Shown: positions 18,955-28,324 of the stretch, piece by piece
Numbering within the stretch: position 1 is the first letter of the stretch
How the letters are laid out: each line of letters opens with the position of its first letter
NCBI GenBank assembly: GCA_015494395.1
Contig: WGBG01000055.1
Span: 1-45,501 of the forward strand
Direction of reading: 5' to 3'
Origin: Deltaproteobacteria bacterium
GTDB lineage: Bacteria > Desulfobacterota > Dissulfuribacteria > Dissulfuribacterales > QOAL01
Length of the DNA: 45,501 bases
Made by a program: the position numbers and the translations under genes
Notes under the pieces: generated by a model
Databases searched by the model: none
What the model was told of the DNA's origin: nothing
What the model saw: the letters and a program-made list of their open reading frames with translations, nothing else

Positions 18955-20394
18955 ATGATAAATTTTCGCATTTTACCCATATTTTCAGTTCTTATTGTCT
19001 TGTCGTTCCAGCTTTTCCTCGCAGTACCCAAGGTCTCTGCCATTATGTCGGTAGCCCAGGAGCGTGAGATGCGGCAGAAACTGCTAATGCAGATTGAGGC
19101 ACAGGCTCCCCTTGTCCATGATCCCGAAGTGGTTGAGTATGTGTCTGATATTGGTCACAAGATTTTGAAAGTTGTATCTGGCAAGTACTTTGACTACCGT
19201 TTTTTTGTCATAAAGGACGATGCGCTTAATGCCTTTGCAACACCTGGAGGGCTGATTTTTGTCCACACCGGTCTTCTTGAGGCAATAGACAGTGATAATG
19301 AGCTTGCCTGCATACTTGCCCACGAGTGTGGCCACGTGCAGGGCAGGCATATTGCAAAGCGCATGGCCCAGATGAAGGTGGTCAGTATCGGCACTGCCGT
19401 AATGGCAATCGCAAGCCTGTTTCTCGGCGGAGGGCAAAACTCCCAGGCGCTCCTTACCTCATCCCTTGCCCTGGGCCAGAGCCTTTCCCTGAAGTACAGC
19501 AGGCAGGATGAGGAGGAGGCAGACCGTAGGGGATACCAGTGGATTTGCCAGGCAGGCTACGATCCAATGGGACTTGTTACCACCCTTCAGAAGATGACCC
19601 GGAACAGGTTTTTGGGCAGTGACAATATCCCCGGTTACCTGCTTACCCACCCGGGGGCAAGTCAGCGTATTACCTATATTGAAGACCTTGTAAAGGAGCA
19701 TCCATGCCCTGAGCGCCAGAAGGAGGATCATTACCGCCTTAGGCGCATACAGGTAAAGGTCAAGCTCATGACCCGGGATCCTGCCCAGATGACAGTCTAT
19801 TACAGGCGTGAGCTTCTTGATAAGCCTGATGATCTGTTTCTGCATTATGGCCTTGCCATGGCACTTCTGGGTACCAGGCAGTATGACCAGGCATTCAAGG
19901 AGTTTGACAGGGTTATGCAGCTTGCCCCCGAAAAAGACGAGTTCAAACTTGATCTTGGCAGGGCCTATCTTCAGGCAGGAAAGTTCAAGGAGGCACTTCC
20001 GGTGCTTAAGGAATATTGCCGCAAGTATCCAGGTGACCATGCAGCCCGGTTCTTTCTCGGCAAGGCATATCTTGACAACGGCCTGGTTGATAATGCCCTC
20101 TCTGTGTTCAGGGGCATTGAGCCTGAATGCACAGATTATCTCCAGCTTTACTTTGAGATGGGGCGTGCCTATTCCAGTGCAGGGGATAAGGGCATGGCCC
20201 ATTATTATCTGTTCCGTTATTATAAAAACCTGGGTGATATGCAGAATGCTGCCTATCAAAAGGCAATGGCATTGAGAGACCTGCCGCCTGACAGTGAGTA
20301 TTACAAGAGGCTCAAGCGGGTTGATTCAGAAAAACAGGAAGAGGACGAAAATCCTGATGACAGAGGCGCCACAGGTCCTGAGGATAAGACATGA
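18955..20394 (+). CDS. M48-family metalloprotease with TPR repeats (BepA-like)
   Basis: About 479 residues. The N-terminus (MINFRILPIFSVLIVLSFQL) is a signal peptide or anchor ending near VPKVSA. The peptidase M48 domain has FVIKDDALNAFATPGGLIFV and the zinc site HECGH (an HExxH motif) in ILAHECGHVQGRHIAKRM. The downstream zinc Glu lies in DEEEADRRGYQW. From about residue 285 the protein turns into TPR helices (GLAMALLGTRQYDQAFKEFD and similar). BepA/LoiP-type proteins degrade or assist misassembled beta-barrels in the periplasm. The exact start is uncertain: a GTG at 18934 in frame is an alternative. The stop overlaps the lspA start by ATGA. Confidence 0.92.
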   Translation: MINFRILPIFSVLIVLSFQLFLAVPKVSAIMSVAQEREMRQKLLMQIEAQAPLVHDPEVVEYVSDIGHKILKVVSGKYFDYRFFVIKDDALNAFATPGGLIFVHTGLLEAIDSDNELACILAHECGHVQGRHIAKRMAQMKVVSIGTAVMAIASLFLGGGQNSQALLTSSLALGQSLSLKYSRQDEEEADRRGYQWICQAGYDPMGLVTTLQKMTRNRFLGSDNIPGYLLTHPGASQRITYIEDLVKEHPCPERQKEDHYRLRRIQVKVKLMTRDPAQMTVYYRRELLDKPDDLFLHYGLAMALLGTRQYDQAFKEFDRVMQLAPEKDEFKLDLGRAYLQAGKFKEALPVLKEYCRKYPGDHAARFFLGKAYLDNGLVDNALSVFRGIEPECTDYLQLYFEMGRAYSSAGDKGMAHYYLFRYYKNLGDMQNAAYQKAMALRDLPPDSEYYKRLKRVDSEKQEEDENPDDRGATGPEDKT

Positions 20395-20903
20395 TTGTGA
20401 AAGGAATTGAAAGACGCGGTTTAAGGGCAGGGCTTCAATTCATGATAGTGGCTGTGGTGGTGCTCTGTCTTGACCAGATTACAAAGACTGCAGTAATGGA
20501 AAATATTCCGCTTTACGGGCGCATTACCGTGATTCCCTCCTTTTTTGACCTGACCCATCTTACCAATACAGGTGCGGCATTTGGCTTCATGGCAGGGCAT
20601 GAGAAGTGGCGTCATCTCTTTTTCCAGTTGATAAGTTTTGTTGCTCTTGGCAGCCTTTTTTACCTCTACAGTACGGCAAAGGACAAGACAGTCTGGCTCT
20701 TCTGGGGTTGTTCACTTGTTTTTGGCGGTGCGTGCGGAAATCTTGTGGACAGGATAAGGTTTGGTCATGTAATTGATTTTCTGGATTTTTATGTTGGCTC
20801 ATACCACTGGCCAGCCTTTAATGTGGCGGATTCGGCAATCACCATCGGGGGGGGCTTTCTGGCGCTTCATTTTCTTGGATTTTCCTCATCAGAAGAGCAG
20901 TAG
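20391..20903 (+). CDS. lspA: Lipoprotein signal peptidase (signal peptidase II)
   Basis: 170 residues with four membrane segments. Family blocks are present: LDQITKTAVMENIP, FFDLTHLTNTGAAFGFM, and GNLVDRIRFGHVIDFLDFYV followed by FNVADSAITIG. The catalytic aspartates are those of VIDF and NVADS. LspA cleaves prolipoprotein signal peptides in the inner membrane after lipid modification. Its start overlaps the protease stop, so the two are translationally coupled. A candidate substrate in this window is the lipoprotein cytochrome at 43899. Confidence 0.98.
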   Translation: MIVKGIERRGLRAGLQFMIVAVVVLCLDQITKTAVMENIPLYGRITVIPSFFDLTHLTNTGAAFGFMAGHEKWRHLFFQLISFVALGSLFYLYSTAKDKTVWLFWGCSLVFGGACGNLVDRIRFGHVIDFLDFYVGSYHWPAFNVADSAITIGGGFLALHFLGFSSSEEQ

Positions 20904-20958
20904 AGTTCTGCTTTTTAACCGAAAAAAGCTCAAGGCTGGAAGTCTAAAAATACAAAAA

Positions 20959-21122
20959 CTGAACCGCAAAGAATGCAAAGGTTTTTGGATTTTTACTGTC
21001 GGGATAGACGACAGAAAAAATTTCCTTGCCGTTAGGTTTTTCTTTGCGTCCTTTGCGTCTTGAGCGAAGCGGGCGGTTCAAAAAATAAAAGCCGAACCTC
21101 AAGGGACGCAAGGAACGTTAAG
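20959..21122 (+). repeat. Dispersed repeat, CTGAACCGCAAAG family, copy 3 (both ends) plus a decayed tandem left end
   Basis: The left end is CTGAACCGCAAAGAATGCAA at 20959. The right end, finishing CTTTGCGTCTTGAGCGAAGC then GGGCGGTTCA, stops at 21080. The ends GAACCGC / GCGGTTC are inverted repeats of each other. A second, degraded left end (CCGAACCTCAAGGGACGC) begins at 21092. An AGCTCAAGGCTGGAAG tract lies just upstream (20929-20943). Together with the terminator this fills the 324-bp gap; no gene is present. Confidence 0.7.
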
Positions 21123-21171
21123 GGAATTTCGCTGAGTTCCAACTTCTATACCTGTATTTGGCAGTTCCAAT

Positions 21172-21208
21172 AAAAAAGCCCGTCTGCTCAAGGCATGACG
21201 GGCTTTTT
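21172..21208. terminator. Bidirectional rho-independent terminator
   Basis: Stem GCCCGTC / GACGGGC (21178-21184 and 21197-21203) is flanked by an A-run on the left and a T-run on the right. It can serve both lspA (rightward) and the chemoreceptor gene (leftward, ending at 21228). Confidence 0.9.
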
Positions 21209-21227
21209 AATTCCACTGTTTACGTCT

Positions 21228-23153
21228 TTATTGCACGCTTCCTGCCCAGGTTGACATGAGTTCTTCCAGTTTGTTCAGGATGGGCTCAAGTTTGTTCCTC
21301 CGAACTTCGTCAACCTTTACAGGGTCATCTCCCTTCTTGATCAGGTCTTCAAGAAGGTGAACTGTCTCATGAAGCTCCCTGTGTACAGGTTTTATCTTTT
21401 CAATTATATCCCGTTCCATACTGTTGATGGGGTTATAGCTGCTGAGGAACACGCCCATGGCACATTTGGTGGAGTCTGTTTCCACATCAAGTGGCTGTCC
21501 GTTCAGCACTGCGGCCATTACCCTGTTTCTCCACTGGAAGTGCTGATACATCATGGTCTTTATGCGTGTTGTATGTGGTGTATATTCCACTGCCTTAAGG
21601 ATAACAGCATCGTTAATCATGACCTGCTTGATCAGGGTGTCAGCCTCATGGGCAATGGACTGTACTGCATCGCTTGCCATTTCCAGCATTGCGCTTAATT
21701 TGGTAAAGCTTTCAGCCTCGTGGAGCAGGTGTTCAGCCTTTTCCTGCACAAGGTTTGCACCATTTGCCCCCTCGTCAACGCTGTAGCTGATCTCAGAAAC
21801 AGTAGCTGTCTGTTCTTCAGTAGCGCTTGCAATGGCATTTGCAAGATCGTTCACCTCTGCTATTACACCGGTAATGGCCTCAACGGACTCTATTGCCTCC
21901 CGGCTGTCTGCCTGGATGGTCTGTATCATGTCAGTAATCTCGTTGGTGGCCTCTGCTGTCTGCTTTGCAAGTTCCTTGACCTCGTTTGCAACTACGGCAA
22001 AGCCCTTGCCTGCCTCACCTGCCCTTGCAGCCTCGATTGTGGCATTAAGCGCCAGGAGATTGGTCTGTTCTGCAATGGAGTTAATCACCTGAATGATATT
22101 GCCAATGGCATCAGAGCTTTCACCAAGCCTTGCGATTACCTGTGCAGTTGACTGTGCCTGATCCTGTGCGTCATTGGTCTTCTGTGCGGTGACTGAGACA
22201 CTCTGTGCAATCTCTGTGGTAGCTGCTGTCATCTGCTGTGAAGCCGCTGCTACTGATGCAAGGCTTCCTGCTGCGGTGCTTGCCGCAGAGGAGACATCCT
22301 TTGCCATCTCTTCAAGGGTAGCCGCCCCGTTTCTTATGTCATTGCTTGCCTTTTCCACCTGCCTTGATGCTGCTTCAAGGGAGGTGTTCTGGGTCTTTAT
22401 TGTCAGGAACTGTCCGCCAACGCTGGCAACAAGGCTGTTGAAGGCTACAAGCAGTTTTTTGATCATGCCAAGCCCTGCTGGGGTAATAGCCCTGTCAAAT
22501 CGGCCCTGACCGCATTCGGAAATGGCAGTAACTGCCTTTGTAAGGGGATTGAGTATGAATCTTTTTATAATTACCTGTGAGAGGATAAGGAGTATCACGG
22601 AAATAACAGTCATTACCGCCATGACGGTATTCAGATAGGAGATTTTGCTTCGTGAATAATTTTCAAATGCCTTGGTTGCACTGTTTGCCTGTTTCAGAAG
22701 GGGGATGTTGTTTTCTTCCACGTACTTTAATGCTTCCTTAGCCTTGGCAGAGCCCGGTGCTGAGTTCAGCAGAGTTTCAATTTTTTCTTTAAAGGTGTGC
22801 CACATGGTTTCAAGTTTTTTAAGCTCATTAAGCACTTCAGGAGATTCAACCTTGCTCAGATGCATGTCTGTGCTGCCATACTCCAGTGCGGCAAGGCTGG
22901 TATCAAAAAGTTCTACTGTCTTTTTAAGTTCCTGCGCCCACTTATCTTCTCCGGTCTGTACGTAAAATGACGCCTCCTTGGTCATTTTCTGCGTAAGCAT
23001 CCGCTGGCGTCCTGCCAGGTTTATGGCTGTGGCATCGGTCTCCTGCCCATGAAGTGTGATCATGGTGGCAACAATTGTTATGACATTGGCCAAAAAGATT
23101 CCTCCAATAACCGTAGCAAATACCCAACTGATTTTATAAAATTTTTCCTTCAC
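21228..23153 (-). CDS. Methyl-accepting chemotaxis protein with PilJ-type sensor and CZB zinc domain
   Basis: 641 residues. TM1 lies at about 8-32. The sensor contains [20 protein letters not shown], the signature of the type IV pili/PilJ N-terminal domain (also seen in NarX-like sensors). TM2 (about 178-198, [17 protein letters not shown]) leads to HAMP and then the signalling hairpin [20 protein letters not shown]. The C-terminal CZB domain has [15 protein letters not shown] and HRELHE, supplying the His, Cys, His, His zinc ligands. CZB domains couple zinc or oxidant (HOCl) sensing to CheA control. It would form trimers of dimers in receptor arrays. No che genes are nearby. A terminator follows. 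Confidence 0.95.
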   Translation of the reverse strand: MKEKFYKISWVFATVIGGIFLANVITIVATMITLHGQETDATAINLAGRQRMLTQKMTKEASFYVQTGEDKWAQELKKTVELFDTSLAALEYGSTDMHLSKVESPEVLNELKKLETMWHTFKEKIETLLNSAPGSAKAKEALKYVEENNIPLLKQANSATKAFENYSRSKISYLNTVMAVMTVISVILLILSQVIIKRFILNPLTKAVTAISECGQGRFDRAITPAGLGMIKKLLVAFNSLVASVGGQFLTIKTQNTSLEAASRQVEKASNDIRNGAATLEEMAKDVSSAASTAAGSLASVAAASQQMTAATTEIAQSVSVTAQKTNDAQDQAQSTAQVIARLGESSDAIGNIIQVINSIAEQTNLLALNATIEAARAGEAGKGFAVVANEVKELAKQTAEATNEITDMIQTIQADSREAIESVEAITGVIAEVNDLANAIASATEEQTATVSEISYSVDEGANGANLVQEKAEHLLHEAESFTKLSAMLEMASDAVQSIAHEADTLIKQVMINDAVILKAVEYTPHTTRIKTMMYQHFQWRNRVMAAVLNGQPLDVETDSTKCAMGVFLSSYNPINSMERDIIEKIKPVHRELHETVHLLEDLIKKGDDPVKVDEVRRNKLEPILNKLEELMSTWAGSVQ

Positions 23154-23360
23154 AGCATTTTCTCCCTGACTATCTATGGTTGTTGAGTTACAATTATTTT
23201 GGCCCTGTTACGAAAGGGCATTGGCTTTGGACTGCTGCTTTGCATGTCCTCTGCCCTGTAATGAGTATCGAAATGTTGTCTCAATTACTTAAACGTTTTT
23301 TTTAAATCACAGCGGACCACAGCACTGAAGTGTAAAATCTTTATCCAGGGAAAGTGAATT

Positions 23361-25316
23361 ATGAACGCCTCAGTTATTTTCTTGTTGCGCTGGGCAATGC
23401 AACTCCTCTTGCTGCAGTTGTTTTTATCTGTGACGGCTGCCAATGCCTCTGACTATTCATTTCTTGACAGCATCACCCGTCAGGCATATCCCAACGCCCA
23501 CTATGTGCTTTCATACGAGTACGAACGAGTGGAGTTCAGGCAGGATGGAAGCAGTGTGGAGAGTGACGAGGTTTTCATTACGGTTCTTGATCAGGATGGT
23601 GTAAGGAGAAACAGTGTCATATCTTTTTATATGAACCGTCACTACTCGCGGCTGAAAATAAAATTTCTGAAGGTGATAGGGGCGGACGGTTCTGTGCGTG
23701 ATATTGATCTTGAACGCTACTCCCGTGAAGATACCGTGGCATCTGTAAGCAGGATGAATATTTATGATCCTGCCCAGAGGGAGATAAAGGTCTTTGTCCC
23801 TGAGCTTCATCCTGGCGATACGGTTCATTACCTGGTAGAGCAGGAAAATTTCAAATCCATGATACCAGGGGAGTTTTTTGGCAAAAAGACCGCAGAGTAC
23901 GCCTTTCCGGTGCGTCATTACCGGTTGGAGATAACCGGTCCTGCTGACAGGCCTGTAAACTTCCTCATAAAGGACAAACAGCCGGCCAGGGTAACGGAGC
24001 GTGTTGAGAATAACGGACAGGTGGTGAGTCATGTTTTTGAGTTCAGGGATGTGCCTGCCCTGGTTCCTGAACCCTCCATGCCCCCAATGTCAGAAGTCAG
24101 CATGCGGGTCCTTTACTCCACCATCCCTTCATGGGCAGGGGTATCCAGGTGGTATGCCAGGCTTGTAGAGCCCCATCTTGAGCCTTCTCCGCAGATAACC
24201 GCAAAGGTAAGAGAGCTTTGCCAGGGAGCTTCAGGCCGTGATGAAAAACTGGCAGCAATTTTTTATTTCGTAGCCCAGAAGATACGCTACATGGGAATAA
24301 CTGCCGAGGCGGACAGACCGGGCTATGAGCCCCATGATGTCTCCCTTACATTCAGCAGGCGCTATGGTGTATGCCGTGACAAGGCGGCACTCCTGGTTAC
24401 AATGTTGAGGGAGGCGGGGTTTAACGCTGTTCCGGTTATGATTCGTGCAGGGGGAAGACTGGACCCTGAGATACCCGTCCCCTGGTTTAACCATGCCATA
24501 ACCGCAGTTGTTGATGAAAATGGTAAGCCTGTGACCTATCTTGATCCCACTTCTGAGACAAGCCGACAGTTCCTGCCTGACTATGAGAGACATTCAAGCT
24601 GCCTGCCTGCACTTGAAAAGGGGGCTGATCTGCTTGTGACCCCTGATCCTGATGCAGGTTCGAACCTCACCATTGTCGAGATCAGGGACAGGCTGCATGA
24701 TGACGGGACACTTAGCGGGAGCATGGTGTTCAGGCTTGCAGGTTTTTGTGATACCGCCATCCGCGGGGCCATGATGAACAGCTCTTATGATAAACGCCGA
24801 CAGCTTGTTGAACAGCTTGTGCAGGGCAGGGTGCCTGGAATAGAGCCAGAGGATATAAGATGGTCGGATCCCTCGGACAGGAACACCCCAATGTCCTTCC
24901 GGTGTACGTTTACTGCACGGAATCGTACAGGTGTAACGGCTTATGGCAGCAGGATATTTTATCCCCTTAGCGCCATGAAGTATATAGGCGTGCTGGATGT
25001 CCACCTGCTTCAGACTGCTTCGCTTTCAGACAGAAAATATCCACTCAGATTTGATTACGTGATAAAGAGTATCCTCACAGAGAACACCGGGCTTCCTCCT
25101 GAGGCAGCACCGATGCTTGTTCCTCCGGACAGGTCGGTCTCCTTCAGCCAGGCATCTGCAGGCTATCATTCGGAGTTGAACGGAAATGTTCTTGAAACAA
25201 GACGTGAGCTTGAAATTTCAGGACTTGAGGTGCCGTCTGACAAGTATTGGCAGATACTTGAAGTCCAGAAATTTATGCGTGATGCTGCACTGGTTCCTGT
25301 GATTCTTCCGAAATGA
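23361..25316 (+). CDS. DUF3857 and transglutaminase-like domain protein, active-site triad present
   Basis: 651 residues with an N-terminal signal peptide (LLQLFLSVTAANAS). A DUF3857 beta domain occupies about 35-215. The transglutaminase core follows: YRYGVCRDKAALLVTMLREA-type block (seen as RRYGVCRDKAALLVTML) with the Cys, NHAITAVV with the His, and YLDPTSE with the Asp. A further beta-rich region makes up the C-terminal third. Such proteins are exported and are thought to act as periplasmic peptidases or cross-linking enzymes; none in this window indicates the substrate. The next gene, 11 nt downstream, is a paralogous protein with the same layout, so the two probably work together. Confidence 0.88.
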   Translation: MNASVIFLLRWAMQLLLLQLFLSVTAANASDYSFLDSITRQAYPNAHYVLSYEYERVEFRQDGSSVESDEVFITVLDQDGVRRNSVISFYMNRHYSRLKIKFLKVIGADGSVRDIDLERYSREDTVASVSRMNIYDPAQREIKVFVPELHPGDTVHYLVEQENFKSMIPGEFFGKKTAEYAFPVRHYRLEITGPADRPVNFLIKDKQPARVTERVENNGQVVSHVFEFRDVPALVPEPSMPPMSEVSMRVLYSTIPSWAGVSRWYARLVEPHLEPSPQITAKVRELCQGASGRDEKLAAIFYFVAQKIRYMGITAEADRPGYEPHDVSLTFSRRYGVCRDKAALLVTMLREAGFNAVPVMIRAGGRLDPEIPVPWFNHAITAVVDENGKPVTYLDPTSETSRQFLPDYERHSSCLPALEKGADLLVTPDPDAGSNLTIVEIRDRLHDDGTLSGSMVFRLAGFCDTAIRGAMMNSSYDKRRQLVEQLVQGRVPGIEPEDIRWSDPSDRNTPMSFRCTFTARNRTGVTAYGSRIFYPLSAMKYIGVLDVHLLQTASLSDRKYPLRFDYVIKSILTENTGLPPEAAPMLVPPDRSVSFSQASAGYHSELNGNVLETRRELEISGLEVPSDKYWQILEVQKFMRDAALVPVILPK

Positions 25317-25327
25317 GGAATGGTTAA

Positions 25328-27193
25328 ATGAAATTTAAAATATTTTGTCTTTTAGGGCTTATGGTTGTCTCCCCATTCTGGGGCTGGGCAGGTGTTTTCA
25401 AGGCTGATGTTGCGGAATGTGCAAAAAATGCTGATGCCATAAACGAGGTGATAGAAAAGGAGTACACAATCAACAGTGATGGAAGCTTTGACTATCATCT
25501 CTACATAAGAACCAGAATCCTTACCTACAGGGGAAAGAAACGTAATGGCGACTTTGACATCTCATATAACAGTGCCTGGCAGAAGGTGGATGTGAATCTT
25601 GAGCGTACAGGTACAGTGAAGGCAGATGGAACAAGGGTGGCAGTAAGACAGGAGGAGATAAATGATATCCAGGATCCTTCAACTGCAAAGGCGTCCATAT
25701 TCTCAACAGCCAGGAAAAAGGTGGTAAGTTTTCCTGCCGTTGAGCCCGGTGCTGTGGTGGAGGCTGATTATACAGTGCATTCCAAAAGGCCCGGATTAAA
25801 TGCCTTTTGGAAGAGGGAATATTTTGCCCTGAGCTCCCCCACCCGGATCAAGCGTGTGACTGTCCATGTCCCTGCTGAAGTTCCTTTTAACTGGAGGTGT
25901 AACAGCAGGATTGTTGAGGTAAAACGCACGAAAAAGGGGGGAGTTGTGACCTGGGAGTGGCAGGGCAGCGACCTTCCAAAGACAGTGGATGAACCCATGT
26001 CGCCCCCTTCGGTTCACAAGGACCCTGTGCTTTTTATCTCCACCCTCTCATCATTTAATGATGTAGCCCGGTTTTACAATGCACTTATTCCCTGGCAGAA
26101 GGATGTAAACATAAAGTACGACATTGCAGATCCTGGAACCGGCGATGCCATGTCTGTATGCACGGCAGAGCCTCCTGACAGGTTTGTGGACGGGCTCTAT
26201 GTGAAATTCATGTCCCTTTTCCGGCCATTTCGCATTGATTTTTTCAAGACTGACCTAAAACCCCTGGCACCTGAAAAGACCGTGGAACAGGGCTATGGCA
26301 CATCTCTGCAGCTTGCGTGGCTTTTCAGGGCAATACTGGCACAACATGGTATTGATTCCTCGCTGCATGCGGTATCGGATGCCTGCATGGTGTCCATGCT
26401 GCCGCTTGGCTACATGCCTGATCTTTTCGGCACCTTTTGCGTTAAGGCAGGCAATCGGTGGTACAGTTTTGAAAAAAGAGAGCTTTCACCAGGGGTTACA
26501 GGGCTTGATTCAATGCTTGCCGTTAATCTTGCAACAGGCAACACTGAAGTTGTCCATGATGCAATGGGGGGAATGGACGTTACCGTGCTGTCCATGACTG
26601 GAATGTATGATGGCACTACTTCGGGCATGCTCTATTCAATGTCCTCCGGCGTGGATGCCGCAGTTACCCGCAGGGGTTTCCGGTATCTCACTGCCCCGGA
26701 GCTTGACATCGCCCGTTCCATGATTCTGCACACGGTAAATCCCCTGGCAAGGGGTAAAGTGCGCTTGTTTGACCTTGATAACCTGCTTGAGCCAGTAGGC
26801 ATAAAGGTCAATTTTACCATTCCTGAGCCTGCTCCATCCCTGGATGATTTGACCTTTTACCCTGTGCCGGCATCCTCAATGGTAGATTCCCTTGTGAAAC
26901 TCTCCTCAAAGCGGAAAAATCCCGTATGGTTTCCGAGGAATGAAAGGGAGTACACCGAGTTTTCCCTCGAAATTCCGCCAGGTTCCATGATAAGGAGCCT
27001 GCCAAGGGATTATCATGGGGAGGCAGGGCCATTTTCATGGAACGTGCAGGTCAGGCGGCTGGGGCGCACCATTTACTACAGCCGGGATCTCAGGCAGAAA
27101 AGGGGTATACTTCGTCCCGGGCCTGAACTTGATTCACTTATTGACGCTGCTGGAAAGCTTGCTGGACCTGTGCAGGGTGTGGTGGTTTATTAG
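25328..27193 (+). CDS. DUF3857 domain protein with degenerate transglutaminase domain
   Basis: 621 residues with a signal peptide (FCLLGLMVVSPFWGWAG). The DUF3857 part is recognisable from EYTINSDGSFDYHLYIRTRI through AVEPGAVVEADYTV. At the position of the transglutaminase Cys block the sequence reads EQGYGTSLQLAWLFRAILAQ, so Cys is replaced by Ser. The His region reads GTFCVKAGNRWYSFEKRE, without the His or the usual LDPT. It is therefore probably not a working enzyme. It is co-transcribed with the active-looking paralog (11-nt spacing) and may be its partner or regulator. It ends 28 nt before a convergent gene; no terminator was seen between them. Confidence 0.82.
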   Translation: MKFKIFCLLGLMVVSPFWGWAGVFKADVAECAKNADAINEVIEKEYTINSDGSFDYHLYIRTRILTYRGKKRNGDFDISYNSAWQKVDVNLERTGTVKADGTRVAVRQEEINDIQDPSTAKASIFSTARKKVVSFPAVEPGAVVEADYTVHSKRPGLNAFWKREYFALSSPTRIKRVTVHVPAEVPFNWRCNSRIVEVKRTKKGGVVTWEWQGSDLPKTVDEPMSPPSVHKDPVLFISTLSSFNDVARFYNALIPWQKDVNIKYDIADPGTGDAMSVCTAEPPDRFVDGLYVKFMSLFRPFRIDFFKTDLKPLAPEKTVEQGYGTSLQLAWLFRAILAQHGIDSSLHAVSDACMVSMLPLGYMPDLFGTFCVKAGNRWYSFEKRELSPGVTGLDSMLAVNLATGNTEVVHDAMGGMDVTVLSMTGMYDGTTSGMLYSMSSGVDAAVTRRGFRYLTAPELDIARSMILHTVNPLARGKVRLFDLDNLLEPVGIKVNFTIPEPAPSLDDLTFYPVPASSMVDSLVKLSSKRKNPVWFPRNEREYTEFSLEIPPGSMIRSLPRDYHGEAGPFSWNVQVRRLGRTIYYSRDLRQKRGILRPGPELDSLIDAAGKLAGPVQGVVVY

Positions 27194-27221
27194 AATTGGG
27201 TTGCTTTCCCTGATTATGCTC

Positions 27222-27995
27222 CTACTGCCCGCATGCCTTTTCAGCCAGTCGTTCTGCAGCAAATATAAGGGACTCTATGTCAAGGAATTCCATGGCATTT
27301 TCGTCAAAAAGCACCTTGACGCTTGCTGCAAATCCATCTTCTTCGTCAGCATCCCAGAAGTTTATTAACACAGGGACCTTGGGAAGGACCGGCACAATCA
27401 TGCATAGATCCGCATGGCACTCCGGCGCTTTTTCAGCTTTCATGGCAACGAGCTGCCTTTCAAGTTCATCCTTTCTGCCCTCAAACTCCCTGGCAAGTTT
27501 GTCTTCAGTGTACCTTTTAAGTGTGACCACCTTTGATATGGAGTTTGGGAAGGATTCAAGGCCGACCCATTTACCTGAAAGATCTCCCTTTCCCCCAAAG
27601 AACAGGTAGTTGTAGAGAAGTATCTGATCTCTGGGGTCCGGTTCCGTGCCTGATGCAGTAATAATGGCCTTTTCGGAGATAAGGACCTGTTCGCCCAGGT
27701 ATGAAAGCTCAAGCATTGCACTGCCCTGCTCCTTGACCATGCGGCCTCCAAGCATCTGGGCGCGTTCTGCAAGGTCAATGGTGCCTACCTTGTTTTTAAG
27801 GGTTTTGAGCAGCATAGTATCGGGATCCCGCACCTGTTCTACCTGTGCGCCAGTGTCTTCCGCCTCAATATGCGGACATTTTGCCAGATCCTCTCCTGAA
27901 GATACAACTGCTACTGCAAAGGCCATGCAGGCAGGATAACCACATTTACCGCAGTTTGTTTTTGGTGTCTTTTTAAGTATTTCAAGTGCGTTCAT
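27222..27995 (-). CDS. 4Fe-4S cluster and DUF3786 domain protein
   Basis: About 257 residues. The N-terminus MNALEILKKTPKTNCGKCGY continues PACMAFAV and, 17 residues on, AKCPHI. The four cysteines make the Fe-S (PF04060-type) cluster domain also found in CO dehydrogenase/acetyl-CoA synthase gamma subunits and RnfB-like proteins. The rest is DUF3786, with SYLGEQVLISEKAIITASG and DQILLYNYLFFGGKG. The family is largely restricted to strict anaerobes and its function is unknown. The ATG at 27995 is preferred to an upstream in-frame ATG, because the 11 extra residues come from an AGCTCAAAG repeat. Confidence 0.85.
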   Translation of the reverse strand: MNALEILKKTPKTNCGKCGYPACMAFAVAVVSSGEDLAKCPHIEAEDTGAQVEQVRDPDTMLLKTLKNKVGTIDLAERAQMLGGRMVKEQGSAMLELSYLGEQVLISEKAIITASGTEPDPRDQILLYNYLFFGGKGDLSGKWVGLESFPNSISKVVTLKRYTEDKLAREFEGRKDELERQLVAMKAEKAPECHADLCMIVPVLPKVPVLINFWDADEEDGFAASVKVLFDENAMEFLDIESLIFAAERLAEKACGQ

Positions 27996-27999
27996 AAAA

Positions 28000-28030
28000 A
28001 AGCTCAAAGCTGAAAGCTCAAGGCTCAAAG
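28000..28030. repeat. AGCTCAAAGCTGAAAGCTC simple repeat
   Basis: Tandem-like units of AGCTCAAAG and AAAGCTCAAGG. Closely similar tracts occur at 20929-20943 and, as an inverted pair, at 35931-36009. Here it abuts the large palindromic element 12 nt downstream. At both large copies of that element this simple repeat is within about 80 bp. Confidence 0.6.
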
Positions 28031-28041
28031 TAAAGGGAGGC

Positions 28042-28266
28042 GTAACTGTTCAGTGTATTCATCTTAATAAGGTTGGTAAATGGTCTTATTTTTCCGTTCC
28101 GGTGAATAATTTCTTGTTTTTCTAAGGCTCGCTACGCCAAAATCGCGAAACTCGCTCGTTCCTCGCTCAAACAGACGCGATTTTATGGCTGCGCTTCACC
28201 AAGAAAAACTACGAAATTATTCAGAGTCACTCCAAAACAAGACCATTTACTACGCTGAATAGATAC
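28042..28266. repeat. 225-bp palindromic element, copy A
   Basis: The element is bounded by GTAACTGTTCAG and, inverted, GTATCTATTCAG (10 of 12 bases agree). Inside, two arms of about 70 nt are near-perfect inverted copies. Left holds AAATGGTCTTATTTTTCCG, GTGAATAATTTCTTGTTTTT, CGCCAAAATCGCG. Right holds CGCGATTTTATGGC, AAGAAAAACTACGAAATTAT, AACAAGACCATTT. The central loop is AAACTCGCTCGTTCCTCGCT followed by CAAACAGA. A second copy, about 85 percent alike by eye, is at 35630-35855. No reading frame is conserved, so it is a non-coding, MITE-like or REP-like element. A further hairpin GAAGGCAA / TTGCCTTC (28269-28290) lies just outside. Confidence 0.88.
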
Positions 28267-28324
28267 AGGAAGGCAAGTTTTTTTGCCTTCGCTGGTTTTC
28301 AAACTCCAGTTTGGGAACTATAAC

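Noticed and set aside
28000-28030. CRISPR or tandem-repeat array
   Set aside because: Units are short, degenerate and without spacers; no cas genes in the window.
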